From the NCBI GenBank assembly GCA_018376905.1, contig JAHAAK010000008.1, positions 18,612 to 82,611 on the forward strand: a DNA stretch of 64,000 bases. The letters are read 5' to 3'. A program made the position numbers and the translations under genes. This DNA is from Collinsella sp. (GTDB taxonomy: Bacteria > Actinomycetota > Coriobacteriia > Coriobacteriales > Coriobacteriaceae). Under the pieces are notes generated by a model. That model ran no database searches, was not told the DNA's origin, and saw only the letters and a program-made list of their open reading frames with translations. Positions 33,294 through 42,039 of this stretch are shown piece after piece (positions within the stretch are counted from its first letter, which is position 1; each line of letters begins with the position of its first letter).

Positions 33294-33878
33294 ATGGGAC
33301 TCGCCGAGCTCGTATTGCTCGCCATCGGCCTTTCGATGGACGCCTTTGCCGTATCTATCTGCAAGGGTCTTGGCATGAAGAAGATCAACCTTAAGGTCGC
33401 CGTGATGCTCGGCCTGTTCTTTGGCGGCTTTCAGGCCGGCATGCCCGTAATCGGATGGGCGCTCGGCAGTCAATTCATGGGCATCATCGGACCCATCGAC
33501 CATTGGATCGCCTTTATCCTTTTGGCCTTCATCGGTGGCAAGATGCTGTGGGAAGCCTTTACGGAAGGCGAAGACGAAGACGAAGGTGGCGACAAGGATG
33601 CCGAAAAGATTGACCTGGGCGAGTACCTGATCCTCGCCATCGCCACCTCAATCGACGCCCTGACCGTGGGCATCTCGTTCGCCGCGCTTTCGGTCGACAT
33701 CGTTCCCGCCGTATCGCTCATTGGCATCACAACGTTTATCTTCTCCGTCGCTGGCGTAGCGATCGGCCACACCTTTGGCGCGCGCTACGAAAAACCCGCC
33801 ACCATCGTGGGTGGCGTCGTGCTCATCCTCATCGGGCTTAAGATCTTACTTGAGCATCTGGGGATCCTCGCGATATAA
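33294..33878 (+). CDS. mntP: Manganese efflux pump MntP
   Basis: A 194-residue membrane protein with six hydrophobic segments in two repeats. Each repeat carries the family signature: LLAIGLSMDAFAVSICKGL (Asp near 16) and ILAIATSIDALTVGISFA. A charged loop (EGEDEDEGGDKDAEK) separates them. It exports Mn(II) when the metal is in excess. ATG at 33294 has AAGGAGGGA upstream; the frame is open to 33237 but that part belongs to the leader. Control by the riboswitch just upstream fits the known regulation of this family. Confidence 0.96.
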   Translation: MGLAELVLLAIGLSMDAFAVSICKGLGMKKINLKVAVMLGLFFGGFQAGMPVIGWALGSQFMGIIGPIDHWIAFILLAFIGGKMLWEAFTEGEDEDEGGDKDAEKIDLGEYLILAIATSIDALTVGISFAALSVDIVPAVSLIGITTFIFSVAGVAIGHTFGARYEKPATIVGGVVLILIGLKILLEHLGILAI

Positions 33879-33918
33879 AAAACGCCTCTCATAAGCCAAC
33901 GTCAATGTAGGAGTCTCA

Positions 33919-33988
33919 TGCAGAGTTTTGCATAATGCCTATTCGTGCAGACTTTTGCATGTCATACTGATATGCAAAAGTCTGCACG
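33919..33988. promoter_or_regulatory. Palindromic operator of hipBA plus an extra half-site
   Basis: Perfect 17-bp arms CGTGCAGACTTTTGCAT (33944-33960) and its complement (33972-33988) flank GTCATACTGAT. A third, near-identical half-site, TGCAGAGTTTTGCAT, lies at 33919-33933 in direct orientation. The GTG start of hipB is 13 nt beyond. HipB dimers are known to bind such paired sites and repress hipBA. Confidence 0.85.
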
Positions 33989-34001
33989 TTAGGAGATAGC
34001 C

Positions 34002-34469
34002 GTGGATACCCTTCCCATCACCACACCGCGCCAAGCTGGCATCTACGTGCGCCAGGCACGCGAGGCTCAGGGTCTCACCCGTGCCGCCCTCGCCAAAAAG
34101 GCCGGTGTTTCGGAGCGCTTGCTCGCATCGCTCGAGCTAGGAGACGCCACCGGCATTCGACTCGACAAGTTGCTGACGATTTTCAATGCTCTTGGACTGG
34201 CACTCGCCGCTCAAGGGGATATCGGTGAAGCGAAAAACGAGCGACCAGTCGACGCCCCGCATCCTGATCAACCTTGCAGCACCTCCAGATGCCATCGCGC
34301 TCAACGTCTTCATCATCGCAACCGTCGCAGCACTACCATTCCGGCTCTTGCAGATACCCCCCTTACGTCCGAGCTCTACGACAGGGCCTTCGCCGATTTC
34401 GCCATGTCCAATCTCGGAGTCTCGATTGCCGCAAACGCATCTAGCCAAACCATGCCCGAAGGGAAATAG
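34002..34469 (+). CDS. hipB: HipB-like antitoxin (XRE-family HTH)
   Basis: A 155-residue protein from GTG at 34002 with AGGAG 6 nt upstream. Residues 9-70 are an XRE helix-turn-helix (RQAGIYVRQAREAQGLTRAALAKKAGVSERLLASLELGDATGIRLDKLLTIFNALGLALA). The remaining 80 residues are of unusual composition (Arg/His/Ser/Thr-rich, CSTSRCHRAQRLHHRNRRS) before a short helix LTSELYDRAFADFAMSNLGV. Known HipB proteins are about 90 residues, so the C-terminal part is an extension or a mildly frame-disturbed region. It represses the operon and neutralises the HipA encoded 3 nt downstream. Confidence 0.88.
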   Translation: MDTLPITTPRQAGIYVRQAREAQGLTRAALAKKAGVSERLLASLELGDATGIRLDKLLTIFNALGLALAAQGDIGEAKNERPVDAPHPDQPCSTSRCHRAQRLHHRNRRSTTIPALADTPLTSELYDRAFADFAMSNLGVSIAANASSQTMPEGK

Positions 34470-34472
34470 CCA

Positions 34473-35777
34473 ATGGCCAGAACATCACTTCGGACCATTA
34501 TTTGCGGCGTGCCTGCGGGAACGCTCACGCAAGATGAGAACGGTCTTATCAGCTTTACCTACGATCATGACTATGACGGGCCAGCCCTATCGACCAACAT
34601 ACCCGTATCGAATCGCACATACGGACAACAGGTCATGAATCCGTACCTGTTTGGCCTTCTACCCGACAGCGAGGACCAACGAAAAGCGATTGCCGCCGAA
34701 TTCGACGTTAGGCCCAACAATCCCGTTGCGTTGCTCAGCCATATCGGACTCGACTGTCCGGGCGGAGTGCAGTTTTGTGCCGAAGAAGATGCCGACGCCG
34801 TCCTGCATCGCGCTGGCGAATACCGCCCTATAGACGACCACGAAATTGCTCTTCGTCTCAAGTCGATCAGAAATGACCGCGATGCATCGTGGATGGGTCT
34901 AGATGAAAGTTGGTCACTTGGAGGCAACCAGGGCAAGTTCGCGCTCGCGCTCATAAACGGCCGCTGGTGCGAATGCATGGGCTCCTCGCCCACGACGCAT
35001 ATTTTCAAAAATGGCGTTATCGGATTTAAACTCGAGGCTCTCAATGAGTTTGTCTGCATGAAAAGCGCCCAGCGTGTCGGTATCGCAACGGCAAACGTCG
35101 AATATCGTATGTTTGAGGACGAACCTGCCCTCATTGTTGAGCGCTATGACCGCGTAAAAGTCAAAGACGGAACAATCAGGCGTCTACATCAAGAAGACCT
35201 CTGTCAGGCACTTGGGGTGATGCCCGCCCAAAAGTACACGGCAGACGGCGGCCCGACCACACGCGACATTCAAGAGCTCCTCGTAAATACGAGTCACCAT
35301 CAACTTAACCTGTATCTGTTTACGCAGATACTTTTCTTTAACGCCATCATCGGCGCACCGGATGCGCACGCGAAAAACTATTCCCTGCTCCTTGGAAACG
35401 ACGGCGCAGCCATGATGGCTCGAATGTACGATGTCGCGTCGGGTTTGGCGTATGAGCGCATGCGCCGCCGGGCGCGCCTTGCCATGGGCGTTGGCGGCGA
35501 AAATCGTGTGGGGCGCATCGGCCCAGGCGCTATCCGCCGATACCACGGCATGGGCGACCCCGCGCTGGAAGCGACGCTCACCGATGCCGGGCTATCCGAG
35601 AAGTTTTGCTTTGCGACCATGATGGACCTCGCCTACGAGGTGCCCATTTGCATGGAAGAGGTTATGGACGAATACGCCGACCTGCCCGGCATGGCGGACC
35701 TGCGCGAGCATATGCTCGGCCCCGTCCGCGAAAACTGCCAGCGCACCCTCGAGCTCATCAGGGCAGAAATGGACTAG
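34473..35777 (+). CDS. hipA: HipA-family toxin kinase
   Basis: A 434-residue HipA. The N-terminal subdomain includes NPYLFGLLPDSEDQR. The Gly-rich ATP loop is SLGGNQGKFAL (about 148-158), the catalytic block NAIIGAPDAHAKNYSLLL (Asp297, Asn302) and the metal-binding Asp320 is in YDVASGL. E. coli HipA phosphorylates glutamyl-tRNA synthetase and causes dormancy; the target here may be the same or another synthetase. It is the second gene of hipBA, under the palindromic operator upstream. It is only distantly like the HTH-HipA fusion at 26040. Confidence 0.95.
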   Translation: MARTSLRTIICGVPAGTLTQDENGLISFTYDHDYDGPALSTNIPVSNRTYGQQVMNPYLFGLLPDSEDQRKAIAAEFDVRPNNPVALLSHIGLDCPGGVQFCAEEDADAVLHRAGEYRPIDDHEIALRLKSIRNDRDASWMGLDESWSLGGNQGKFALALINGRWCECMGSSPTTHIFKNGVIGFKLEALNEFVCMKSAQRVGIATANVEYRMFEDEPALIVERYDRVKVKDGTIRRLHQEDLCQALGVMPAQKYTADGGPTTRDIQELLVNTSHHQLNLYLFTQILFFNAIIGAPDAHAKNYSLLLGNDGAAMMARMYDVASGLAYERMRRRARLAMGVGGENRVGRIGPGAIRRYHGMGDPALEATLTDAGLSEKFCFATMMDLAYEVPICMEEVMDEYADLPGMADLREHMLGPVRENCQRTLELIRAEMD

Positions 35778-35810
35778 GTGGCCGTAATTTCGCAATTATC
35801 AAACAAAAGA

Positions 35811-35849
35811 GAGGGGGCACCCGTTGCTAAAAGCTCGGATGCCCCCCTC
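35811..35849. terminator. Bidirectional terminator between hipA and pepD
   Basis: GAGGGGGCA (35811-35819) pairs with TGCCCCCCTC (35840-35849). Both sides are A/T-rich, and two converging transcripts meet here. Confidence 0.8.
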
Positions 35850-35904
35850 ATAATTTCATTTGCAATCCGCTAGCACGTGGCTCGGACTGCTGCTAGCGCA
35901 ACCT

Positions 35905-37362
35905 TTACGCAGCGAGGCGCTTGAGGACGTCAATGAGCAGCTCGTAGAAGCGCTCGGCAGAAGCGAGCTCCATGCTCTCGTCCGGGGTGTGGACATCGGA
36001 GAGCGTCGGACCCACGGCGATGGCGTCCAGGCCGTGCAGGGCCTCGGCAAACAGGCCGCACTCAAGGCCGGCGTGAATGGACTCGATGCGCAGCTCGGAG
36101 CCAAAGAGCTCGCGATAGCTCTCGACAAAGACGTCGCGGACCGGCGAATGCTCGGCATAGCTCCAGCCGGGATACTCGAACTCGAACTTGGCGTCGAAAC
36201 CCAGGACATCGGCCAGCGTCTGCAGGCGGTCCTTAAACTCGTTCTGCAGCGAGGTGATCGAGGAGCGCGGGGACAGCATGATCTTGACCTCGTCGTCAGA
36301 GGTGGCAACCACACCGATGTTGGAGGAAACCTCGACGGAGCCGTCGGTGGCGACGTTGCGGCGAATCACGCCGTTAGGGGCAAGACGCAGGGCGCGGATG
36401 AGGGCAAGCGCGGACTTCTGGTCCATGGCCTCGACCTCGGCGTCGTCGGCAATCTCGACGGTGCAGGTAAAGCCGGGGTCGAAGACCTCGAGCTCGGCAG
36501 TGACGTCGGCGATGATGCCCTTTGCGATCTGGGCCGCGGCCTCGGCGGCAGCGTGGTCGGCGTAGACCAGAACAGCCTTGCACTCACGGTTGATGGCGTT
36601 GTCCTTGGTGCCGCCGTTGAAGCTGACGATGGCGGGCTCGCCGGCAACCATCAGGCGGTCGATGATGCGGGCCATGATGAGGTTGCCGTTGCCGCGCTCC
36701 AGGTGGATATCGCTGCCGGAGTGACCGCCCAGCAGGCCGGAGATGTCGAGCGTGAGGGTGCTACCGGTCTTGTGCTCGCGCGCGATCGGGCATGTGTAGG
36801 TAACGACGACACCGCCGGCGCAGCTGACGGTGGCAACGCCCTCTTCCTCGGAGTCAAGGTTAATCATGGTGCGGGCGCTAATCTGGGACTTGTCGAGCGT
36901 CTCGGCGCCGACCAGGCCAGTCTCCTCGTCGGTGGTGAATACGCACTCGAGGGCAGGGTGAACGATCGAATCGTCATCGAGAACAGTGAGCATCAGAGCG
37001 ACGGCGATACCGTTGTCGGCGCCCAGGGTGGTGCCGTTGGCGGTGAGGACGCCGTCCTTGACGACCAGGTCGATACCATCGGTCGTAAAGTCGTGCTCAA
37101 CGGAGCCCAACTTGTCGCACACCATATCGATGTGGCCCTGTAGCATCACGGTCGGGGCATTCTCGGCGCCGGCAGATGCGGGCTTGCGAATGATGACGTT
37201 GTAGACCTCGTCCTGATACACATCGAGACCGCGCTCCTTGGCAAACGCGACCAGGAAATCGCTGATGCCCTTCTCGTTGCCAGACCCACGGGGGATCGCG
37301 CTGACCTCCTCAAAGAAATGGAACAGCTGGGCGGGCTCGTAGCCGGTAATCTTGTAGTCCAT
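35905..37362 (-). CDS. pepD: Aminoacyl-histidine dipeptidase (PepD, M20 family)
   Basis: A 485-residue cytosolic metallopeptidase of the M20C type that cleaves dipeptides such as Xaa-His. Zinc ligands are in MLQGHIDMVCDK, GTTLGADNGIAVALML, FTTDEETGLVGA and the C-terminal SIHAGLECGLF; GLLGGHSGSDIHLERGNGN marks the lid/dimer domain. ATG at 37362 has AGGAGGCACC upstream; the frame is open to 37467 without a ribosome site. It stands alone between two toxin-antitoxin modules. Confidence 0.95.
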   Translation of the reverse strand: MDYKITGYEPAQLFHFFEEVSAIPRGSGNEKGISDFLVAFAKERGLDVYQDEVYNVIIRKPASAGAENAPTVMLQGHIDMVCDKLGSVEHDFTTDGIDLVVKDGVLTANGTTLGADNGIAVALMLTVLDDDSIVHPALECVFTTDEETGLVGAETLDKSQISARTMINLDSEEEGVATVSCAGGVVVTYTCPIAREHKTGSTLTLDISGLLGGHSGSDIHLERGNGNLIMARIIDRLMVAGEPAIVSFNGGTKDNAINRECKAVLVYADHAAAEAAAQIAKGIIADVTAELEVFDPGFTCTVEIADDAEVEAMDQKSALALIRALRLAPNGVIRRNVATDGSVEVSSNIGVVATSDDEVKIMLSPRSSITSLQNEFKDRLQTLADVLGFDAKFEFEYPGWSYAEHSPVRDVFVESYRELFGSELRIESIHAGLECGLFAEALHGLDAIAVGPTLSDVHTPDESMELASAERFYELLIDVLKRLAA

Positions 37363-37510
37363 GGTGCCTCCTTGGCGCAACTGGTTAGACAGTAAGACAT
37401 GCGACTTGTATATTCCCAGACTTTGCGTGCATAAACCAGTCGAAAACGCCGAGCGCCCTCGCATCATCGGCTAACGGTGAGGAAACGCCACTTTATCAAG
37501 GTAAAGCAAG

Positions 37511-38032
37511 CTAGACGGACCGTGCAGAGGGAACGTTGGACCCCCCAACCAACCTCAACGCCTGTTGAACATTAATGCATACACCATTGGTATGTTTAAT
37601 AAGATTCTTGTCCTCCGTCACGACGTAATCGGCATCAATGCGATTGGCGACGCCCAGCATCAGGTCGTCCTCAAAGTCATTGTGGTGGTACTTGAACACA
37701 AAGGAGTCGAAGACCTCGTCTGCACCGACCGGGGCGATGAGGGCTAGCTCGCGCATCTGTCGAACGCATGCCCAGGCCGTTTCGTCTGCCGCCGCAATGG
37801 CGTTATCGCTCAGTGAGCCAGTCTTTCTTCGGCACTCCTGCTTGATTGCCGCCGAGACAAGATATGAAACGTCTTTGACCGAAAGCGACGAGGCAAACAG
37901 AGCAATCCGCTCCGAGGCGTCGGCAATCTCGATCAGATGGACGACATTTGCCGTACGGTCGGACCTGCCGGAAAAATAATCCATCCATACGTTGGTATCG
38001 ATTAACAGCTTGAGGACGCCTTCTGTGCTCAT
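37511..38032 (-). CDS. PIN-domain toxin (predicted RNase)
   Basis: A 173-residue PIN-fold protein. LKLLIDTNVWMDYFSGR gives the first acidic residue; further acids are in DEVFDSFVFKYHHNDFEDDLMLGVANRIDADYVVTEDKNLI, the usual D/E...D...D layout. PIN toxins cleave tRNA or mRNA. ATG at 38032 is chosen because it makes an ATGA overlap with the antitoxin stop; GTG at 38044 would extend into it further. Second gene of a two-gene module on the minus strand. Confidence 0.9.
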   Translation of the reverse strand: MSTEGVLKLLIDTNVWMDYFSGRSDRTANVVHLIEIADASERIALFASSLSVKDVSYLVSAAIKQECRRKTGSLSDNAIAAADETAWACVRQMRELALIAPVGADEVFDSFVFKYHHNDFEDDLMLGVANRIDADYVVTEDKNLIKHTNGVCINVQQALRLVGGSNVPSARSV

Positions 38033-38388
38033 AGTTCCACCCACTCGGGATAGCGCTCCGCCATGGCCTCCTCATAGAGGTCGTCATAGTCTCCCGAGAA
38101 CTCAGGGATGGGGATGCCGTATTTGAGGCACGAATCGCGAACGATATGGCTGCCTTGCGCGGCCCTTGACTCCATGCGCCGGGGCTCCACTCCGTCAGAA
38201 ACCGGAGCCGCCGCGTCTCCCTTCGAGGGCATGCGTCCGTTAACGACCAGATACTCCCAAAGTGTCCGAACGGCTTGTGACGGCGTCATGCCAATATGAG
38301 TCAGGACGGCGTCTCCCGCCTCTTTGAGCTGGCGATCTATACGCACGTTCATCTGAACTGGCCGCGTGTCGAGTATTGACGTAGGCAT
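38029..38388 (-). CDS. RelB/DinJ-like antitoxin (ribbon-helix-helix)
   Basis: A 119-residue protein whose first 50 residues, QMNVRIDRQLKEAGDAVLTHIGMTPSQAVRTLWEYLVVNGRMP, are a typical RelB/DinJ ribbon-helix-helix DNA-binding domain. The acidic C-terminus (EFSGDYDDLYEEAMAERYPEWVEL) would wrap the toxin. AAAGGAG precedes ATG 38388. The RelB-type antitoxin is paired with a PIN toxin rather than RelE, a mixed combination. A palindrome at its promoter is the likely operator. Confidence 0.9.
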   Translation of the reverse strand: MPTSILDTRPVQMNVRIDRQLKEAGDAVLTHIGMTPSQAVRTLWEYLVVNGRMPSKGDAAAPVSDGVEPRRMESRAAQGSHIVRDSCLKYGIPIPEFSGDYDDLYEEAMAERYPEWVEL

Positions 38389-38399
38389 ATCAGCTCCTT

Positions 38400-38430
38400 T
38401 GCTATACTATATCTCGATTTTAGTATAGCA
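38400..38430. promoter_or_regulatory. Operator of the RHH/PIN toxin-antitoxin pair
   Basis: Perfect 10-bp arms TGCTATACTA (38400-38409) and TAGTATAGCA (38421-38430) around 11 nt, immediately upstream of the ribosome site of the antitoxin. The arms include TATACT, a likely -10 on the minus strand. Confidence 0.8.
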
Positions 38431-38514
38431 CGGCAGATTGAAGCGCATTTCAATAGAAATGAGGGCGCTTCCTTATCGGAAACGCCCCCCCGTTATACAA
38501 GGTATGTTTAATCC

Positions 38515-41157
38515 CTACAGCGCGCCGGAACCGGCTTGCATCATGCCGCCGGGGCCCGAGCTCACGCCACTGCTCACAGGCGCGGCGTTTCCGGTGTGCG
38601 GCGCCGCCGGAGCGGTATCGCCCCCGAGTGCAACCGCCGGACGCGGCGCCGGAATCTCACCCGTGCCGTGGCTAAAGACAAACTTGCCGTCGACCACGTC
38701 GCACAGGACGGTATCGCCCTCGCCCCACTCGCCAGCCAGCAGTTCCTCGGACAGCGGATCCTCGATGAGCTTTTGGATGGCACGACGCAGCGGACGCGCG
38801 CCGTTGGTGAGGTCGGTACCCTCCGCCACAATCTTGTCGTAGGCCGCATCGGTGAGCTTGATGTTCATGCCGTTTGCGATCAGACGCTGACGCAGGTCAT
38901 CCACCAGCAGGTGAGCGATCTTGGTCAGGTTCTCGCCCGAGAGCTTCTGGAACACCACAATGTCGTCGATACGGTTGAGCAGCTCGGGGCGGAACAGGCG
39001 CTTGAGCTCGCCCATCGCGCGGCCCTTGATCTCACTCGACGTGAGACCCTGCTCGCCGGTAGTGCCAAAGCCAACGCTCGCATCCTGTGCGATCTCGCGG
39101 GCGCCCACGTTGGACGTCATGATGATCACGGTGTTGCGGAAGTCGACCGTCTTGCCTTGGCTATCGGTCAGACGACCCTCCTCCAGCACCTGCAACAGAA
39201 TGTTGAAGATGTCGGGGTGTGCCTTCTCGATCTCGTCGAACAGCACAACCGAGTACGGGTGACGGCGCACAGCCTTGGTGAGCTGGCCGCCCTCGTCATG
39301 GCCCACGTAACCCGGAGGGCTACCGATGAGCTTGGAGACCTCGAACTCGCTGCCGAACTCCGACATGTCAAAGCTGATGAGCGCGTCCTTGCTGCCAAAG
39401 AGGTACTCGGCGAGCGTCTTGGCGAGCTCAGTCTTGCCCGTGCCGGTGGGGCCCAGGAAGATAAAGCTACCGCCGGGGCGACGCGGGTCCTTGAGCGGCG
39501 AGCGGCTGCGGCGCACGGCCTTGGCGACGGCCTCGACGGCCTCGTCCTGGCCGATAATGCGGGTCTTGAGCACGCTTTCGGTCTGCAGCAGGCGACGGCT
39601 CTCGCTCTCGGTGAGCGAGGAAACCGGCACGCCAGAGGTCACGGACACGATGTCGGCAATCTGACTCACGTCGATGGTGAGCGGGCTGGCGTCGAGCTCG
39701 GCGGTCCAGGCGGCCTTGGCTTCGGCGAGTTCAATCTCGGCGGCCTTCTGCTGCTCGGTGATCTCGGCGGCCTTGTTCATGTCATCGCTCTCGGTGGCCT
39801 CCTGCGCGGCGGCCTTGAGCTCCTCTATACGATGCTCGGCCTCGCGCACCGGCTCGGGCGCGCGATTCGCGGCGATGCGAGCGCGGGCACCGGCCTCGTC
39901 GATGAGGTCGATGGCCTTATCGGGCAGGAAGCGATCCTGGATGTAGCGGTTGGAAAGGTTCGCGGCGGCCTCGATAGCACCCTGCGTATAGCGCACATGG
40001 TGGTGCTCCTCGTAGCGCGGCTTGAGCGCGGTCAGGATCTTGACCGTGTCCTCGACGCTCGGCTCCTCGACATCAATGGTCTGGAAGCGACGCTCGAAGG
40101 CCGGGTCCTTGGTGAGGTACTTGCGGAACTCCTCGGCCGTGGTGGCACCGATGATCTGGAAAGCACCGCGCGCGAGCACGGGCTTGAGCATAGAGCTCGC
40201 ATCGATAGAACCCTCGGCAGAACCGGCACCGATGATGGTGTGCATCTCGTCGATAAACAAGATGACGTCGTCGGCTTCGGTCGCCTCCTGGATCACGTTC
40301 TTGAGGCGCTCCTCAAACTCACCGCGATACTTGGCACCCGCGACAAGACCCGGCAAATCGAGCGTCCAGATATTCTGGTTCATAAGATTCTCGGGCACGT
40401 TGCCGGCAGCAATCTGCTGCGCCAGGCCCTCGACGATAGCCGTCTTGCCCACGCCGGGATCGCCCAGGATAAGCGGATTGTTCTTGGTGCGGCGCGAAAG
40501 GATCTCCATCATGCGCTGGACTTCCTTTTCGCGGCCAATCACGGGATCGAGCTCGCCGTCGCGCGCCTTCTGCGTGAGGTTGGTCGCGAACTGCTTAAGC
40601 GTATCGGTGCCACTCCCCTTTTGCTGAGAGGCATCCGAGCCGCTAAAGAACGGCAGGCCCGCACCGGGACGCCCGGCACCGGCACCGGCGAGCGGACGCT
40701 TCTTGTCCTGGTCCTTGGCGGTGAGTTTCTCGATAGCCTTTTTGATGGAGGCGGACGACACGCCCAGGCGCATGAGGATGTCCATGGCCATGCCGTTGCC
40801 CTCTTCGACGATGCCGATCAGCAAGTGCTCGGTCGAAACGTAGGTCTGGTTGTTCTCGCGTGCCACGCGGAAGGAGCGCTCCATCACGCTGATGACGAGC
40901 GGCGTAAAGGCGAGCTTGGCCGCCTCGGTCTCCTCGCTGGGCTCGGGAACCGTGGTCTGGACCTCTTTGAGGGTATCCATGATGTCATCGTAGGAGATAT
41001 CGAGCGAGCGCAGCGCCTCGGCAGCGATGCCCTCGTCCTCCTTGGCGAGTGCGAGCAGCAGGTGCTCGGTGCCCACCTTATTTGAGTGCAGATCGAGCGC
41101 CTCCTGTTTGGCCATCGACATGACCTTGCGCGCTCGATCGGTAAATCTATCTAACAT
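38515..41157 (-). CDS. clpC: ClpC ATPase, AAA+ chaperone of the Clp protease
   Basis: An 880-residue HSP100 protein. Two N-terminal Clp repeats (residues 1-150) are followed by AAA+ module 1 (GDPGVGKTAIVEGLA, FIDEMHTIIGAG), a middle coiled coil (REAEHRIEELKAAAQEATE...), and module 2 (GPTGTGKTELAKTLAEYLF, VLFDEIEKAHPDIFNILLQVLEEGRLTD). It unfolds substrates for ClpP. The middle domain is ClpC-length, not ClpB-length. The UVR motif is not obvious. The tail is Pro/Gly/Ser-rich. ATG at 41157 follows AAGGA. No CtsR box was seen upstream, nor ctsR, mcsA or mcsB next to it. Confidence 0.97.
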   Translation of the reverse strand: MLDRFTDRARKVMSMAKQEALDLHSNKVGTEHLLLALAKEDEGIAAEALRSLDISYDDIMDTLKEVQTTVPEPSEETEAAKLAFTPLVISVMERSFRVARENNQTYVSTEHLLIGIVEEGNGMAMDILMRLGVSSASIKKAIEKLTAKDQDKKRPLAGAGAGRPGAGLPFFSGSDASQQKGSGTDTLKQFATNLTQKARDGELDPVIGREKEVQRMMEILSRRTKNNPLILGDPGVGKTAIVEGLAQQIAAGNVPENLMNQNIWTLDLPGLVAGAKYRGEFEERLKNVIQEATEADDVILFIDEMHTIIGAGSAEGSIDASSMLKPVLARGAFQIIGATTAEEFRKYLTKDPAFERRFQTIDVEEPSVEDTVKILTALKPRYEEHHHVRYTQGAIEAAANLSNRYIQDRFLPDKAIDLIDEAGARARIAANRAPEPVREAEHRIEELKAAAQEATESDDMNKAAEITEQQKAAEIELAEAKAAWTAELDASPLTIDVSQIADIVSVTSGVPVSSLTESESRRLLQTESVLKTRIIGQDEAVEAVAKAVRRSRSPLKDPRRPGGSFIFLGPTGTGKTELAKTLAEYLFGSKDALISFDMSEFGSEFEVSKLIGSPPGYVGHDEGGQLTKAVRRHPYSVVLFDEIEKAHPDIFNILLQVLEEGRLTDSQGKTVDFRNTVIIMTSNVGAREIAQDASVGFGTTGEQGLTSSEIKGRAMGELKRLFRPELLNRIDDIVVFQKLSGENLTKIAHLLVDDLRQRLIANGMNIKLTDAAYDKIVAEGTDLTNGARPLRRAIQKLIEDPLSEELLAGEWGEGDTVLCDVVDGKFVFSHGTGEIPAPRPAVALGGDTAPAAPHTGNAAPVSSGVSSGPGGMMQAGSGAL

Positions 41158-41349
41158 GCTCGTTTCCTTACATGAGTTCATCGAAATCAAAACGCCCGCC
41201 CGTCGGCGGCGCTTTTGTCTCTTTACCCACAGGTTGTCTATGTTAACAGCTGGAGGAATATCTATAAACCCGGCTCACATGAATGCAGGTTATGACCGCA
41301 TCGCGGGACTCACCGCGCGATGCGCGACAGGCGCCCCGCAAGAGAAACC

Positions 41350-42039
41350 CTAGGCGTCTTTCACCACGTCGGGACTCGTCGCACGCGATGCGCGATAGGC
41401 ATCGGCCTCCTTGGAGACGCGTTCGAGCAGCTCGGATGTATCGACGCCCTCGACTTGCGCGACCGTTTCCACCGTCTGCATGGCGACCGCCCTCAGGTAC
41501 GCGCACGCGCTGTCCCCCGGCTGCTCGAGGTCTATCTCCTCGCCGCCCTCCCGGGCAAAGCCGACCGCCATCACAAAGCCCATGATGCCCGAGACCAGAA
41601 AGCCCACCGCAAAGCTCGAATCTGCCTTGAGCTCTTCTCCGTCGGGGTGGACGATCTCTCTCACGCGGTCGATGATGATCGTATGGATGCCCTGCACGAC
41701 CTGCTCGGCGGCACCCGCCCTCATGGTGATGACGATGCGCTGCAGCAGGCAGCGGACGTCGCGCCGGTCGAACGCCGAAAGGTCGCCCTCGCTCGAAAAA
41801 TGCCAGAGGGCATCGGTGATGAGCTCGTTATCCTGCAGCAGCTGGGCTATGGCGATGGCGACGAGTTCATCGAAATCGTGAAAATAGTAGTAAAACGTTC
41901 CGCGATTGCACTGGGCGGCGCGGGTCACCTCGCCAACCGACAGCTCGAAGATGCTGTTGTTCTCGATGAGCTCCCAAAACGCCTCGATGATACGGGTGCG
42001 TGCATCGGGCGCATCGGCGTCCTTACGCGGTCTCGCCAT
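41350..42039 (-). CDS. TetR-family transcriptional regulator
   Basis: A 229-residue repressor-like protein. Residues 15-60 are the TetR helix-turn-helix (RTRIIEAFWELIENNSIFELSVGEVTRAAQCNRGTFYYYFHDFDELV). The C-terminal half is helical ligand-binding sequence. ATG at 42039 overlaps the end of the large activase gene by 17 nt, so both are read from one promoter, where a perfect palindrome (46512-46532) is the likely binding site. This arrangement predicts autorepression and control of the activase-like protein by a small ligand, possibly an acyl-CoA. Confidence 0.92.
   Translation of the reverse strand: MARPRKDADAPDARTRIIEAFWELIENNSIFELSVGEVTRAAQCNRGTFYYYFHDFDELVAIAIAQLLQDNELITDALWHFSSEGDLSAFDRRDVRCLLQRIVITMRAGAAEQVVQGIHTIIIDRVREIVHPDGEELKADSSFAVGFLVSGIMGFVMAVGFAREGGEEIDLEQPGDSACAYLRAVAMQTVETVAQVEGVDTSELLERVSKEADAYRASRATSPDVVKDA

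Noticed and set aside
38536..41085. 849-residue open frame opposite clpC
   Set aside because: It is antisense to an unambiguous ClpC; GC-rich codon use leaves the opposite strand open. The translation is rich in His/Arg/Asp/Gly with no domain.
41158..41349. CtsR or HspR operator in front of clpC
   Set aside because: No tandem GGTCAAA or HAIR-like inverted repeat was found; the region gave no convincing regulatory site.
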